Below are positions 11,477 to 20,096 of a stretch of 64,000 nucleotides of DNA, piece by piece. Position 1 is the stretch's first letter; each line of letters opens with the position of its first letter. Under the pieces are notes generated by a model. The model saw only the letters and a program-made list of their open reading frames with translations, did no database searches and was not told where the DNA came from. The position numbers and the translations under genes are program-made. This DNA is from an uncultured Pelosinus sp. (GTDB lineage Bacteria > Bacillota > Negativicutes > UMGS1260): the NCBI GenBank assembly GCA_900550105.1, contig URQW01000001.1, positions 186,001 to 250,000 of the forward strand, written 5' to 3'.

Positions 11477-11530
11477 CTATTTTCCGAATTTACTGTCATT
11501 AAGAAATACTTGGCGAACTTGCTTTACCGC
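11477..11530 (-). other. Decayed receptor-type tail in frame after the cheA stop
   Basis: Directly after the cheA TAG (11531-11533) the same reading frame continues for 17 sense codons and a second TAG at 11477-11479. Its end reads VFLNDSKFGK-stop, which matches the [11 protein letters not shown] tail of the three receptors in this operon in spacing and most residues. It is either the remnant of a deleted fourth receptor or a tail that CheA once carried. Read-through of the TAG would give CheA the tail. Confidence 0.6.
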
Positions 11531-13642
11531 CTACTCGGCGTATTTTCGATTCATCAACCCGCCAATATCAAGTATTAGGCTGATGCCACCATCTCCCAGG
11601 AGAGTGCATCCCGCCAAACCTTCCACTTGCCTAATATTTTTGATATAGGTCGGCAACGCTTTTACAACCACCTGCTGCTCGCCGATCAGTTCGTCCGCAA
11701 ACAGGCAAGTCGCTTTGTTCTCATTTTCCACCATAATAATGATGCCCTCCGAAATACGCGTGACAGCCTGATCCACCTTAAAAACCCGGCTAATCCGCAG
11801 AATCGGATAGCATTCGCCGCGAACCATTATCATTTCGTTGCCGTCAGGATCAATGATAATTTCCTGTTCTTTGGGTCTAAACGATTCTTTTATCACAGCG
11901 ATCGGAATCGTGTAACGGGCGTTTCCCACACCTATCGTCATACCGTCAATAATCGCCAGAGTGAGAGGAATCCGCAGCGAGATAGTCGTTCCGGCGCCAG
12001 GAGAGCTGTCAATCAGCACCGCCCCGCCAATACTGTTGATATTTTTGGTTACTACATCCATGCCCACGCCGCGGCCAGAAAACTCAGTCACTTTATCCTT
12101 TGTGGAAAATCCTGGTGAGAAAATGAAGGAAAAGACTTCCTTGTCGGTCAATTCATTCTCCGGCTTGTGAATGAGGTCATTCTCCCTAGCGCGCTTCAAT
12201 ATCTTGTCTTTATTCAAACCCTTGCCGTCATCCTTAATGACGATTACAACGTCACTGCCGTCGTTCTTCGCCTCTAGCGTAATACTCCCAGCGGCCGGTT
12301 TTCCTGCCGCCACCCGCTCCTCACCAGACTCGATTCCATGATCAATGGAGTTTCTGATTAAATGCATCAACGGATCGGAGACATGTTCGATAATATTTTT
12401 ATCGACCTCTGTTTCTTCCCCAACTAAATTCAGCCGGACTTCCTTGCCAAGCTTTTTGCTCATGTCGCGGACAATCCGGTGCATTTTATGAAAAGTTGCC
12501 GTAAGCGGCAGCATTCGAACCGACATTACCGTATCCTGTAGCTCGCTCGTTATCTTCTCTAGCTGCCGCGCCGCTTTGGTGAAGTTATCCAGGGAAAGCC
12601 CTTTCAGATCAGGGTTTTGCGTGACCAGAGCCTCTGCAATCACTAGTTCGCCCACCAAATCCATCAGCATGTCCAGTTTTGCGACATTGACACTGATCAT
12701 GCTCTGGTTGCTTGCCGCAGCTACACCAGCATTTTTTTCGCTAGTGCGTTTTTCGGCGATGTTCTTTTCTTTGGGAATCGGTATCTTTACCTCAGGCTCG
12801 TCCAGAACAATCTGAGCGACCGGCGTAATCTTGCCTGGGGTTGGTTCACTGATTTCGATCAGTTCAAGGCTTTTAAGAAAAATCGTTTTATCCAAAAGCT
12901 CATAGATTTCGTCGTACGTTCGTTCTGTGGCGAAAAATAGCTTGAAACCATCCCTACGGATAATCGCGGCCGTAGAATCGTCTTCCATAATATTGTCCGG
13001 TATGTAAGAAATATCTTCGGCCGTCTCCCTCAGCGTAGGGATAATGGTATAGGCCCGAATATTCTCCATCTCGCAATTATCCTCAAAGAATATCGTCGCC
13101 GAAAAAAATCGTTTATCGAATGCCCTGCCAGGTTTGTCCTGACTGATATAATACTGCTGCTTGCTTACAGGAGCCTCAGTCTTAATCCCGGCTGGAGACG
13201 ATTCGGCTTTGGCTTTTGTAGAATCGAGATTAGCAGTCTTCATCTCATCCAAAAAACTTTTTATGGCGCTGATAAGAGAACTCGCGTCCCCATCGGAACT
13301 ACCGACGTTTCGGATCTTCTCTAGCTCGTTCTTAATAAAATCAGCGCCACTGAGAATAAGATCCGACAATTGTGAACAATCTACCTTTTCCGGTTTCGCC
13401 TCGCGAAGATAGAAAAACACATCTTCAAGAGAATGGGCGAGAGTCGCCATGTTATCAAACAGCATCATAGCCGACGCGCCTTTAATGGAATGCATCACCC
13501 GGAATATTTCATTAATCTCTGTTGCGCCATAGCAGCCCGACTCTTCACTGCCAATTACCGTTTGTTCCAACTGTTCTAGCAGCTGCGCTGTTTCAAACAG
13601 ATATAGATCAAGCATTGGCTCCAAAGTATTCTGATCCGACAT
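11531..13642 (-). CDS. cheA: Chemotaxis histidine kinase CheA
   Basis: 703 residues with standard CheA order: HPt domain with phospho-His H51 in VMHSIKG, a linker with a P2-like region (about 170-280), dimerisation helices (about 310-380), the ATPase domain with DPLMHLIRNSIDHGIE, DDGKGL and SGRGVGMDVV boxes, and a C-terminal CheW-like regulatory domain. It autophosphorylates and passes phosphate to CheY and CheB under receptor control. It follows cheY by 28 bases. Only one CheA is seen for three receptors and two CheWs, implying a single mixed array. No flagellar gene is nearby. Confidence 0.97.
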   Translation of the reverse strand: MSDQNTLEPMLDLYLFETAQLLEQLEQTVIGSEESGCYGATEINEIFRVMHSIKGASAMMLFDNMATLAHSLEDVFFYLREAKPEKVDCSQLSDLILSGADFIKNELEKIRNVGSSDGDASSLISAIKSFLDEMKTANLDSTKAKAESSPAGIKTEAPVSKQQYYISQDKPGRAFDKRFFSATIFFEDNCEMENIRAYTIIPTLRETAEDISYIPDNIMEDDSTAAIIRRDGFKLFFATERTYDEIYELLDKTIFLKSLELIEISEPTPGKITPVAQIVLDEPEVKIPIPKEKNIAEKRTSEKNAGVAAASNQSMISVNVAKLDMLMDLVGELVIAEALVTQNPDLKGLSLDNFTKAARQLEKITSELQDTVMSVRMLPLTATFHKMHRIVRDMSKKLGKEVRLNLVGEETEVDKNIIEHVSDPLMHLIRNSIDHGIESGEERVAAGKPAAGSITLEAKNDGSDVVIVIKDDGKGLNKDKILKRARENDLIHKPENELTDKEVFSFIFSPGFSTKDKVTEFSGRGVGMDVVTKNINSIGGAVLIDSSPGAGTTISLRIPLTLAIIDGMTIGVGNARYTIPIAVIKESFRPKEQEIIIDPDGNEMIMVRGECYPILRISRVFKVDQAVTRISEGIIIMVENENKATCLFADELIGEQQVVVKALPTYIKNIRQVEGLAGCTLLGDGGISLILDIGGLMNRKYAE

Positions 13643-13670
13643 CGCCCATCTCCCCCTTCACTGTACTCTA

Positions 13671-14033
13671 TTACAACGCCGCGACCTTGTTAAGCGTTTC
13701 TAGCACCTGCGGTTCTTTAAATGGCTTCACCACGAAATATTTGGCACCGTTCATAATGGACTCTTTGACGAAACGTTCCTGCCCCATAGCCGAAACCATA
13801 ACAACCTTAGCCTGAGGATCCAAGGCCATAATCTCTTTCAGCGCTTCGATTCCAGTCTTTACAGGCATGGTAATATCCATTGTCACGATATCAGGCTTTA
13901 AACTCTTGTATTTTTCTATCGCTTGGGCACCATCCTCCGCTTCTCCTACTACCTCATAATCATGTTTCTCAAGCATTCCCTTCAGGGCTAACCGCATAAA
14001 AACCATATCATCAACTACTAATACTCTTTTCAT
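13671..14033 (-). CDS. cheY: Chemotaxis response regulator CheY
   Basis: 120 residues, a stand-alone receiver domain. The acidic pair is VVDDM (residues 7-9), phospho-Asp is D53 (IVTMDITMP), the switch Ser is in VMVSAMG and the Lys is in VVKPFKEP. An ATG further upstream (14075) is in frame, but the ATG at 14033 has GGAGG six bases before it and gives the normal N-terminus MKRVLVVDD, so I place the start there. It is the output of the CheA array, on the flagellar switch or another target. It lies directly after the TetR gene. Confidence 0.95.
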   Translation of the reverse strand: MKRVLVVDDMVFMRLALKGMLEKHDYEVVGEAEDGAQAIEKYKSLKPDIVTMDITMPVKTGIEALKEIMALDPQAKVVMVSAMGQERFVKESIMNGAKYFVVKPFKEPQVLETLNKVAAL

Positions 14034-14055
14034 CTTCTTCCTCCAGCTATGTTTT

Positions 14056-14640
14056 TTATAAACAAAATGCTTCAAGCAGCATATCCAGGGCGGTAAGGAT
14101 CTTTTCTCTTAGAGAAAAATTACGATCGTTCATCCGCCAGGATAAACAGATACTACTGAAAGCGCCCCAAATAATATCAGCTAGTATTGCACTGTCTAGG
14201 TCTTCTTTTATTTCTCCCAGCTTTTGTCCCCTCTCAATAACTTCCGTGAGAAAGTTCTGGCGACTGAACAGAATGTTATGTACCTTATCTTCAAATTCAG
14301 GCTCTGATGATAGTACGCCGTAAATTTGTGTCAAAGCGGTAATGGCTGGATAGTTTTCATAGTAAATAGCATAAGAATCAATCAAAAAAGTGATAGCTTC
14401 TTTCGTCCGCAACCCCTTCAACCTGACCGATTGAAAAATATCAGCGTCATATTGAGAGAAATGGTCCAGGACTGCCAGAATAATCTCGTTCTTTGACTTG
14501 AAATGCCGAAAAAGCGTTCCCTCCGAAATCCCCTGTCGTGTTGCAATCGCACGCGTTGATAAGCCCTGGATGCCCAACTCATCAATGATTTCGATTGCCG
14601 AAAGGATAACTCTCTCTTTTCGATGTAAAAAACTGTTCAT
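14056..14640 (-). CDS. TetR/AcrR-family repressor, first gene of the chemosensory operon
   Basis: 194 residues. The N-terminal HTH is typical of TetR: IIDELGIQGLSTRAIATRQGISEGTLFRHFKSKNEII split over residues 12-50, followed by an all-helical ligand/dimer domain. The start is set at the ATG at 14640, since the longer frame begins with a GTG inside the operator palindrome. The gene ends 22 bases before cheY, so it is the first gene of the receptor operon. A perfect palindrome and a sigma-A promoter lie just upstream, so it probably represses itself and all chemosensory genes behind it. The inducer is unknown; the relation of fold to fatty-acid-type or drug-type ligands cannot be told from sequence. 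Confidence 0.93.
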   Translation of the reverse strand: MNSFLHRKERVILSAIEIIDELGIQGLSTRAIATRQGISEGTLFRHFKSKNEIILAVLDHFSQYDADIFQSVRLKGLRTKEAITFLIDSYAIYYENYPAITALTQIYGVLSSEPEFEDKVHNILFSRQNFLTEVIERGQKLGEIKEDLDSAILADIIWGAFSSICLSWRMNDRNFSLREKILTALDMLLEAFCL

Positions 14641-14654
14641 AACTCTACCACCCG

Positions 14655-14672
14655 AGCGAGTGATCACTCGCT
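14655..14672. promoter_or_regulatory. Perfect 18-bp palindrome, probable TetR operator
   Basis: AGCGAGTGATCACTCGCT is perfectly self-complementary. It sits between the predicted transcription start and the ATG of the TetR gene, the usual place for an autorepressor site. TetR-family sites are commonly palindromes of this size and this one contains the frequent GAGTGATCACTC type of core. Confidence 0.8.
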
Positions 14673-14684
14673 TTTTTATTTCAT

Positions 14685-14712
14685 TTTATAAGTTCGCCTA
14701 ACTGCTTGTCAA
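14685..14712 (-). promoter_or_regulatory. Sigma-A promoter of the TetR-chemosensory operon
   Basis: On the minus strand TTGACA (14712-14707) and TATAAA (14690-14685) are separated by 16 bases, a near-consensus promoter. Transcription would start about 14678, so the 18-bp palindrome would cover roughly +6 to +23. Confidence 0.75.
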
Positions 14713-14962
14713 CATTTTTCAATATAATTTTTTACTCATTTACATAAATTTAACAAGCATAGTAAACCAATCGGGAAAATTGTCGAACACAGATGCCGTG
14801 ATGGTATCTTTTTCATTTCAATGATATTTTCCCAAAAGTTTTATGTCAGCATTAGTCTATTATCTTATGGACATAATATCACTGAATAACTCTAGTTCTT
14901 ATGACGTTAGTTCCTCACGAAGCCAAAATTATATCAGCACATTACAATAGAGGTGAACGAAT
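14713..14962. other. AT-rich intergenic stretch, nothing recognised
   Basis: Between the chemosensory promoter and the plus-strand zinc-ribbon gene. It must hold the promoter of the latter, but no convincing box pair, repeat or small gene was seen. Confidence 0.5.
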
Positions 14963-15259
14963 ATGCATCATAATAATCGAGTTGTATGTCCAGTTTGCAA
15001 CTCCGATAAATTGATGTTAAAATACCAAGCTACCTATGAATATTCTTATAGAATAGATGCAAATGCCCCGGGAGTTAATAATACCCAAGAGCTTCTTCCC
15101 TATATGTATGATAGGCGAGAACAAAAGGATGGTAAGCAATATATAGAATGCAAGAGCTGCGGAACCTACTATCCATGCTATTTTGATAAATGGACAGAAG
15201 GAATTACCATCCAAATGATACAAAATACGATTAACTCAGCATATACGCCGCAACAGTAA
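14963..15259 (+). CDS. Small zinc-ribbon protein of unknown function
   Basis: 98 residues with two CxxC pairs: C9/C12 (CPVC) and C63/C66 (CKSC), plus C72, forming a likely structural zinc ribbon around a polar middle region rich in Tyr and Asn. There is no signal peptide or membrane segment. The site AGAGGTG lies 7 bases before the ATG. It is a monocistronic gene ending in a strong hairpin shared with the convergent receptor gene. I do not recognise a named family. Confidence 0.75.
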   Translation: MHHNNRVVCPVCNSDKLMLKYQATYEYSYRIDANAPGVNNTQELLPYMYDRREQKDGKQYIECKSCGTYYPCYFDKWTEGITIQMIQNTINSAYTPQQ

Positions 15260-15302
15260 CGGCCGAAGGAAATAGCAAAGTGGGGACATGGAGGAAATCC
15301 CC

Positions 15303-15360
15303 CAAAAGACAAGAACGCCTGCCAAATTTTTGTTAATTTGGCAGACGTTCTTGTCTTTTT
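15303..15360. terminator. Bidirectional hairpin terminator
   Basis: A long stem (AAAAGACAAGAACG against CGTTCTTGTCTTTT, with an inner CTGCCAAAT/ATTTGGCAG arm) is flanked by A and T runs. It lies between the convergent zinc-ribbon gene and the Cache receptor gene and can serve both. Confidence 0.85.
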
Positions 15361-15508
15361 CACTACAAATGATGCATAAAAAGCGACGAGACTCCTCTCA
15401 GATATCAGTCAAAAACGCGATTTATATCTTGTACAATTTGGCTATCAATATGATATAAAATTATATTTTCCTCAAACTTTAATAACGGATAGGTATGAAA
15501 CTCTAGCA

Positions 15509-17488
15509 TTATACGTCAAACCGAGAAGTCAGCGCTTGCAAATTTCCTGCCATCTCTTTATTTCCTTCTGCACCGGCAGCCAGTGTCTGCATGCCTGCAG
15601 CTTGTTCTTCCATGGCTGCAGCCACCTGCTGCGAACTCGCTACTACCTTTTCCATGACAGCAGCTACTTTTTCAATTTGACCTACGATCTCTTCTGAATT
15701 AGCCAATTCCTGATCGGCGAGTTGATTAATCTCTGCAATTGCCAAAACCGTATCCGCTACAGCCTGATCAATCTGTGCCAAGGAATCATCTGTGCTCTGT
15801 GCTGCCAAAACTCCCTTGGCAACCTGATGAGCATTTTTATCGATTGCTTCCACAACCTTACTGGTGTTTTCCGTAATTTTATAGATCAATGCACTAATAT
15901 CACGCGCTCCGCTATCGGATTGCTCCGCTAATTTGCGCACCTCCTCGGCCACAACGCTAAACCCCTTGCCGTGTTCACCGGCTCGCGCCGCTTCAATACT
16001 AGCATTTAGAGCAAGCAAATTAGTCTGCTTAGCTAGAGCCGTAATCATTTCAATAATCTGTCCAGCCTGCTGAGCATACTGATTCAGTTCTTCAATAGCT
16101 TTCCCTGTACTTTGTGTTTCAGCTTTAATATCTTGCATACAGCTCACAGTTTCGCTAACTTTACGGCGCCCCGCTTCACCGGCTAAGCTTGTAGCATGCG
16201 ACTTTTCTACCGCCGTATCAACCTTTATTTTCGCATCCCCGATGAGTTGCGCTAATTCCGCCAGTATCTGTCTGGTTTTTTGCAAATCTTCATTGCCAAC
16301 CCTAGCATCTTCTGCTACATCCTGCGTATTTTCCGTAATATCATTCCCTGCTGCTACGACCTGTTCGATAGAAGCCGCCATTTGTGACGAACTAGCAAAT
16401 AAGTGGTCACTACTGCTTCTCACGTTTTTTACGATGCCCGCCTGCCCTCGCAGCATAGCGTCAAAGGAGCGAAATAAATCACCAATTTCATCTTTTCTGG
16501 TACTTGTAACTCCTTGGGTCAAATCCCCCTGCTCCACTTTGCGCATTAAGCTGCGCAAATGTTCAATTGGTTTGACAAGGGAATTAGCCTGTATATACGC
16601 GATCGCTAAAGCCAACGCCAAGGCTATAACTAGTATCGCTACCGTATTATACAAAATTCGATCAGCCGTTTTCATATACTCTTTAACAGGAAGTGTCACA
16701 GCCAATGAAAATTGCTTAACAGGCACATATGCAGCCAACATTGCTTGACCTTGATCTACATAAAATCCCTGCCCGCTTTTTCCAGCAGTCATCGCTTTAG
16801 CCAGTTCCACTGTCCCTTGATCTTTACTTTCAAGCAAGGACTCCTTTAAAATAAGATCCTTATTGGGATGAGACACAAACTGCCCCTTGTTATTGAGCAA
16901 ATAAGCATAGCCCGTTTCGCCAATTTTTAAACTATCTGCCTGGCGGACAAGATAGTCAAAATTGACACTAGCCGCCAATACACCGACGATTTTCCCATTG
17001 TCCTTAATAGGCTGGGTAATAAGAATAATCGATTTATGATTCGTTTTTGATACCAATACTTCACTGGTAACTTTTTGGCCTGCCATAGCTTGTTTAAAAT
17101 AATCACGTTCTTTTACAGAATAGCCTGCCGAACCATCCTGACTTGACATAATAATGGTTCCCTTGGCGTCGACAATGAATATTCCATCTAATAATTCTTG
17201 ATTCTGTTGTTGTAAATTTTGCAGTGTCGTTCTGGCCATTTCACCATTACCGGACAATACCGACTCGCGAAAAACACCATCCATCGCTGCTGTATATGCT
17301 AAAATATCTGCACTTTCCATATTTGCCTCTAGCACCAAGCCCATTTTTTCCGCTATACTTACGGTCTGTTCTTCGCTCTTAACCTTTAAAGAATCCGCAG
17401 TTTGTCGATATGAAAGGATTCCTAAAGTCAGACAGGGCAATGTAATTAATAAAAAAAGTCCTGTTACTATTTTTGCTTTCAATTTCAT
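15509..17488 (-). CDS. Methyl-accepting chemotaxis protein with double Cache sensor
   Basis: About 659 residues. TM1 is at the N-terminus, followed by a large extracytoplasmic Cache region (about 35-275; motifs such as [26 protein letters not shown] and [18 protein letters not shown] are typical of dCache), TM2, HAMP and the methyl-accepting domain with [24 protein letters not shown]. It lacks the DxEFGKY tail of the operon receptors and is a different subfamily. A GTG-proximal longer start at 17515 is possible; I prefer MKLKAK at 17488, since basic-then-hydrophobic order fits a membrane start. dCache receptors usually bind small molecules such as amino acids or organic acids. Confidence 0.93.
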   Translation of the reverse strand: MKLKAKIVTGLFLLITLPCLTLGILSYRQTADSLKVKSEEQTVSIAEKMGLVLEANMESADILAYTAAMDGVFRESVLSGNGEMARTTLQNLQQQNQELLDGIFIVDAKGTIIMSSQDGSAGYSVKERDYFKQAMAGQKVTSEVLVSKTNHKSIILITQPIKDNGKIVGVLAASVNFDYLVRQADSLKIGETGYAYLLNNKGQFVSHPNKDLILKESLLESKDQGTVELAKAMTAGKSGQGFYVDQGQAMLAAYVPVKQFSLAVTLPVKEYMKTADRILYNTVAILVIALALALAIAYIQANSLVKPIEHLRSLMRKVEQGDLTQGVTSTRKDEIGDLFRSFDAMLRGQAGIVKNVRSSSDHLFASSSQMAASIEQVVAAGNDITENTQDVAEDARVGNEDLQKTRQILAELAQLIGDAKIKVDTAVEKSHATSLAGEAGRRKVSETVSCMQDIKAETQSTGKAIEELNQYAQQAGQIIEMITALAKQTNLLALNASIEAARAGEHGKGFSVVAEEVRKLAEQSDSGARDISALIYKITENTSKVVEAIDKNAHQVAKGVLAAQSTDDSLAQIDQAVADTVLAIAEINQLADQELANSEEIVGQIEKVAAVMEKVVASSQQVAAAMEEQAAGMQTLAAGAEGNKEMAGNLQALTSRFDV

Positions 17489-17744
17489 TCGTAATCTCAC
17501 ACCCCTCTTTGCCATGATTCGTTTTGATTGAGATGATTACAGCATAGCTACACTCATTTTCATTATTAAACGCTATCATGTTATCGATCTCATCAGCATA
17601 CTTCTTTTCTTATGTATTCGCTTAAGAACAGTTTTTCTTCAATAAAGAACCTATTAATCATTAACTAGTTTATCAAAAACACAAAAAAACACAAGACTCA
17701 TTATTATCAGCTTGATATTCATCGGTACGCGCACTCCCTATTTA

Positions 17745-17792
17745 CAAAACGAACGGACCTGTATCAGCACTGATGCAGACCCGTTCGTTTTG
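17745..17792. terminator. Hairpin terminator
   Basis: CAAAACGAACGG pairs with CCGTTCGTTTTG, with an inner CTGTATCAG/CTGATGCAG arm. It follows the 28-codon minus-strand ORF at 17814 and also faces the upstream region of the Cache receptor, so it isolates that receptor from transcription arriving from the right. Confidence 0.75.
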
Positions 17793-17813
17793 TTTCAACC
17801 CCAATAAATAAAG

Positions 17814-17900
17814 CTATTTTAGTGCATATTCAACAGCTGCATAATTCATTGTAAATAATATTATGGAACTCATACCACCTATTAAACCAATTGTTTTCAT
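17814..17900 (-). pseudogene. 28-codon ORF resembling the start of an aspartate/glutamate racemase
   Basis: The ATG at 17900 has GGAG suitably upstream and the peptide begins MKTIGLIGGMS, the characteristic N-terminus of the Asp/Glu/hydantoin racemase family. It then diverges (SIILFTMNYAAVEYALK) and stops. A hairpin terminator follows 21 bases later. I read it as an internally deleted racemase that keeps its ribosome site, although a genuine small expressed peptide cannot be excluded. Confidence 0.5.
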
Positions 17901-18105
17901 AGTCCGCTCCTTACATTATAAAGATTACAATACTAATATCATATACTAGGGTTTCTTTATTTTCCATATTTTCATATTTACCTAGCACCAAGCTTATTGC
18001 TGATTATTGGCAATGAATATGAGCTGCTTTATATCCTGTGCAATTTCGTTATATATGACACAAGGAGTTTGCTGGTGTAAAGAAAAATCTTAGCTGACCA
18101 CTTTC

Positions 18106-19395
18106 TTATTCCAAACTTTTTCCTTTGGATTCAGGAATCAGAAAAATACTGACTCCGGCCAAAAAATAAGCAAAGGAAGTAAGCCCTAGTGCAGATCCCA
18201 TTCCGTACAGACCGGCAAAATAACCAATCACCATTGGCGATACAGCACTAATCATTCGCCCAACATTATAAGTAAAGCCAGTTCCTACACCACGAACCGC
18301 TGTGGGAAAAGACTCTGAGCAAATCGCACCAAATCCGCTGAAAGAGCCGGAGCCAAAGATCCCTACAAGCGGCCCTAAGATCATCAGGGTAGTGACATTG
18401 CGTACCGAACCATAGAAATAAACTAAAACAGCCGCAATCATTAAATAAATAGCAAATACAGGTCGACGACCAAACTTATCAGCAAAAAAACCATATGTAA
18501 CATAGCCGATCCAAGCCCCCAGCATCGTCGGAATCATAAACCCGGAAGACTTAAGAATACTGAGTCCTGCACCGCCTTTTTCAACAGGAGTGCTCAAATA
18601 ACCGGGCAGCCAGGTAAATAGCCCCCAGTAAGCAAACATCATAAAAGTACTCGAAAGCGTAATCACTAGCGTATAACGAATGAGCTGCGGACTAAAGATC
18701 TGCCATACACTGACCCTTTGTGCAGTTTCTCCCTGCTTCATCGATTTCCACATATCAGTTTCCTCTACAGCAACTGCAAGCCAGACCAAAAGCAGTGCTC
18801 CTGGGATAATTCCAATCATAAATAATGTTCTCCAACCCCAGACAGGAAGAATAACCATGGAAGCAATCGCAGCCATAACGTAGCCAAATGCCCAACCACT
18901 TTGCATAATGCCAATTGCTTTTGCACGATTTTTAGTTGACCATGTCTCTGAAATCAAAAGAACACCGGCAGTCCATTGTCCTCCCATGCCAAGACCTAAA
19001 ATCGTTCTGGCAATTGCCAGCTGCACCAGATTTTGCGCCAAACCACTCAGTCCTGTAAAAATAGAAAACAAAAGAATTGTTGTCATAATGGCTTTTTTCC
19101 GCCCCAGCTTATCAGAGAACAGTCCTGCACCAATACCACCTACTGCCGAGGAAAACAAAGTAACTGTGGCAAGAAAACCTGCCTCCACGGCACTAAGTCC
19201 CCACTCGCCCAGCAGTGTTGTAAGGGCAAATGCATATACCATGACATCAAATGCATCTAGTGCATACCCGAAGAAGCCAGCAATTAGGGCATTCCATTCT
19301 TTCTTTGTAACGCCTCGCCACCAGGATTGCGCCACGTCTTCCTCCTTTCTTTCCCTATCCAGTTCCGCTTCAACACCTTGCTTTACAGCTTCCAT
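18106..19395 (-). CDS. MFS transporter, sialate/lactate-type H+ symporter family
   Basis: 429 residues with twelve predicted membrane helices. Helix 1 begins FFGYALDAFDVMVYAFALTT, and the MFS signatures DKLGRKKA (loop 2-3) and DKFGRRP (loop 8-9) are present, with GLGMGGQWTAGVLLISETW in helix 5. This pattern fits the sialate:H+/monocarboxylate branch of MFS. The start at 19395 has AGGAGG 8 bases upstream; a longer ORF from 19410 would place that site inside the gene. It is a close paralogue of the carrier at 20097, with an XRE regulator between the two and operators upstream. The substrate is probably an organic acid. Confidence 0.9.
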   Translation of the reverse strand: MEAVKQGVEAELDRERKEEDVAQSWWRGVTKKEWNALIAGFFGYALDAFDVMVYAFALTTLLGEWGLSAVEAGFLATVTLFSSAVGGIGAGLFSDKLGRKKAIMTTILLFSIFTGLSGLAQNLVQLAIARTILGLGMGGQWTAGVLLISETWSTKNRAKAIGIMQSGWAFGYVMAAIASMVILPVWGWRTLFMIGIIPGALLLVWLAVAVEETDMWKSMKQGETAQRVSVWQIFSPQLIRYTLVITLSSTFMMFAYWGLFTWLPGYLSTPVEKGGAGLSILKSSGFMIPTMLGAWIGYVTYGFFADKFGRRPVFAIYLMIAAVLVYFYGSVRNVTTLMILGPLVGIFGSGSFSGFGAICSESFPTAVRGVGTGFTYNVGRMISAVSPMVIGYFAGLYGMGSALGLTSFAYFLAGVSIFLIPESKGKSLE

Positions 19396-19433
19396 TCCAA
19401 ACCTCCTCATTATTTTTGCTGATTTTACCTATA

Positions 19434-19448
19434 TTAACTGATAGTTTA
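19434..19448. promoter_or_regulatory. Operator copy 1 (TTAACTGATAGTTTA)
   Basis: First of three copies of a 15-bp dyad TTAACTnnnAGTtaA in the 330-bp divergent region between the MFS gene and the XRE gene. It lies 39 bases before the MFS start, a position suited to repression. Confidence 0.6.
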
Positions 19449-19506
19449 TATTTTTCACATAGAGCTCCTCATAATTGATTTCATTGATTACTCAGTCATT
19501 CAAATA

Positions 19507-19521
19507 TTAACTGTCAGTAAA
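19507..19521. promoter_or_regulatory. Operator copy 2 (TTAACTGTCAGTAAA)
   Basis: Second copy of the same dyad. It lies 73 bases from copy 1, about seven helical turns, so bound dimers would face the same side. Confidence 0.6.
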
Positions 19522-19663
19522 TTTTTCAAATAAAAAAAGAAAACACTTCTTTGATCTGTGTTAAGGAGCTGCTTTTCACTTCTAGCCATCGAAGATGAAA
19601 TATGATATATTTTTAGTAATATCCTATTATTTGAAATGTGACATTTTTACAGGTAGTTTTATT

Positions 19664-19678
19664 TTAACTGCTAGTTAA
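19664..19678. promoter_or_regulatory. Operator copy 3 (TTAACTGCTAGTTAA)
   Basis: Third and most symmetrical copy, with perfect 6-bp arms. It lies about 50 bases before the XRE gene start, suggesting autoregulation. Confidence 0.65.
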
Positions 19679-19729
19679 ATCCATTGTCAATAGGCATACG
19701 AATAAAAAACTAATAACGTGGTGATGATT

Positions 19730-20056
19730 ATGAATCTTGGTGAACAAGTCCGTACAGCAAGACTCCATACACATATAACTTTAGATGAAGCTGCTGAGCT
19801 GATCCGCAATCGCTATAACGTGCGTCTTTCTGGCGCCTATTTGAGTATGATTGAGCGAAACGAGCGGACCAATTTAACAACAAAACTCCAGAATGCTTTG
19901 ATTGATTTTTTCTGTTTAAACACGCCTCATATTCCTGATCTCATCGATATTCTTGATCAACAAGAGTTAACTGTTGATGGACAACCGCTCAGCGAAGAAG
20001 CACGAGCTGATATTAAGGCAATCATTCAGCTTGTCATTAAGAAAAAACAAAAATAA
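19730..20056 (+). CDS. XRE-type HTH transcriptional regulator
   Basis: 108 residues. The N-terminal helix-turn-helix of the lambda-repressor/Xre class reads LGEQVRTARLHTHITLDEAAELI then LSGAYLSMIERNERT. The C-terminal part is short and acidic-helical without a sensor domain. In-frame GTG and ATG codons exist at 19718-19726; the ATG at 19730 has GTGGTGAT before it. It is transcribed divergently from one MFS gene and convergently to the other, and three palindromes upstream are its likely binding sites. It ends in a clear terminator. Confidence 0.88.
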   Translation: MNLGEQVRTARLHTHITLDEAAELIRNRYNVRLSGAYLSMIERNERTNLTTKLQNALIDFFCLNTPHIPDLIDILDQQELTVDGQPLSEEARADIKAIIQLVIKKKQK

Positions 20057-20057
20057 A

Positions 20058-20088
20058 CTCCTGACAACATGTCAGGAGTTCTTTTTTT
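20058..20088 (+). terminator. Rho-independent terminator of the XRE gene
   Basis: CTCCTGACA/TGTCAGGAG stem with a 3-base loop, followed by a T-rich run. It also lies between convergent genes. Confidence 0.9.
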
Positions 20089-20096
20089 GTAAAAGC

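Noticed and set aside
15361..15376. CACTACAAATGAT matches the rlmH tail on the complementary strand over 13 bases
   Set aside because: The bases beyond do not match the GGAGA core, and no element boundary is evident there; probably chance next to the terminator.
20058..20088. CTCCTGACA palindrome considered as an operator
   Set aside because: Short loop and T run directly after a stop codon make it a terminator.
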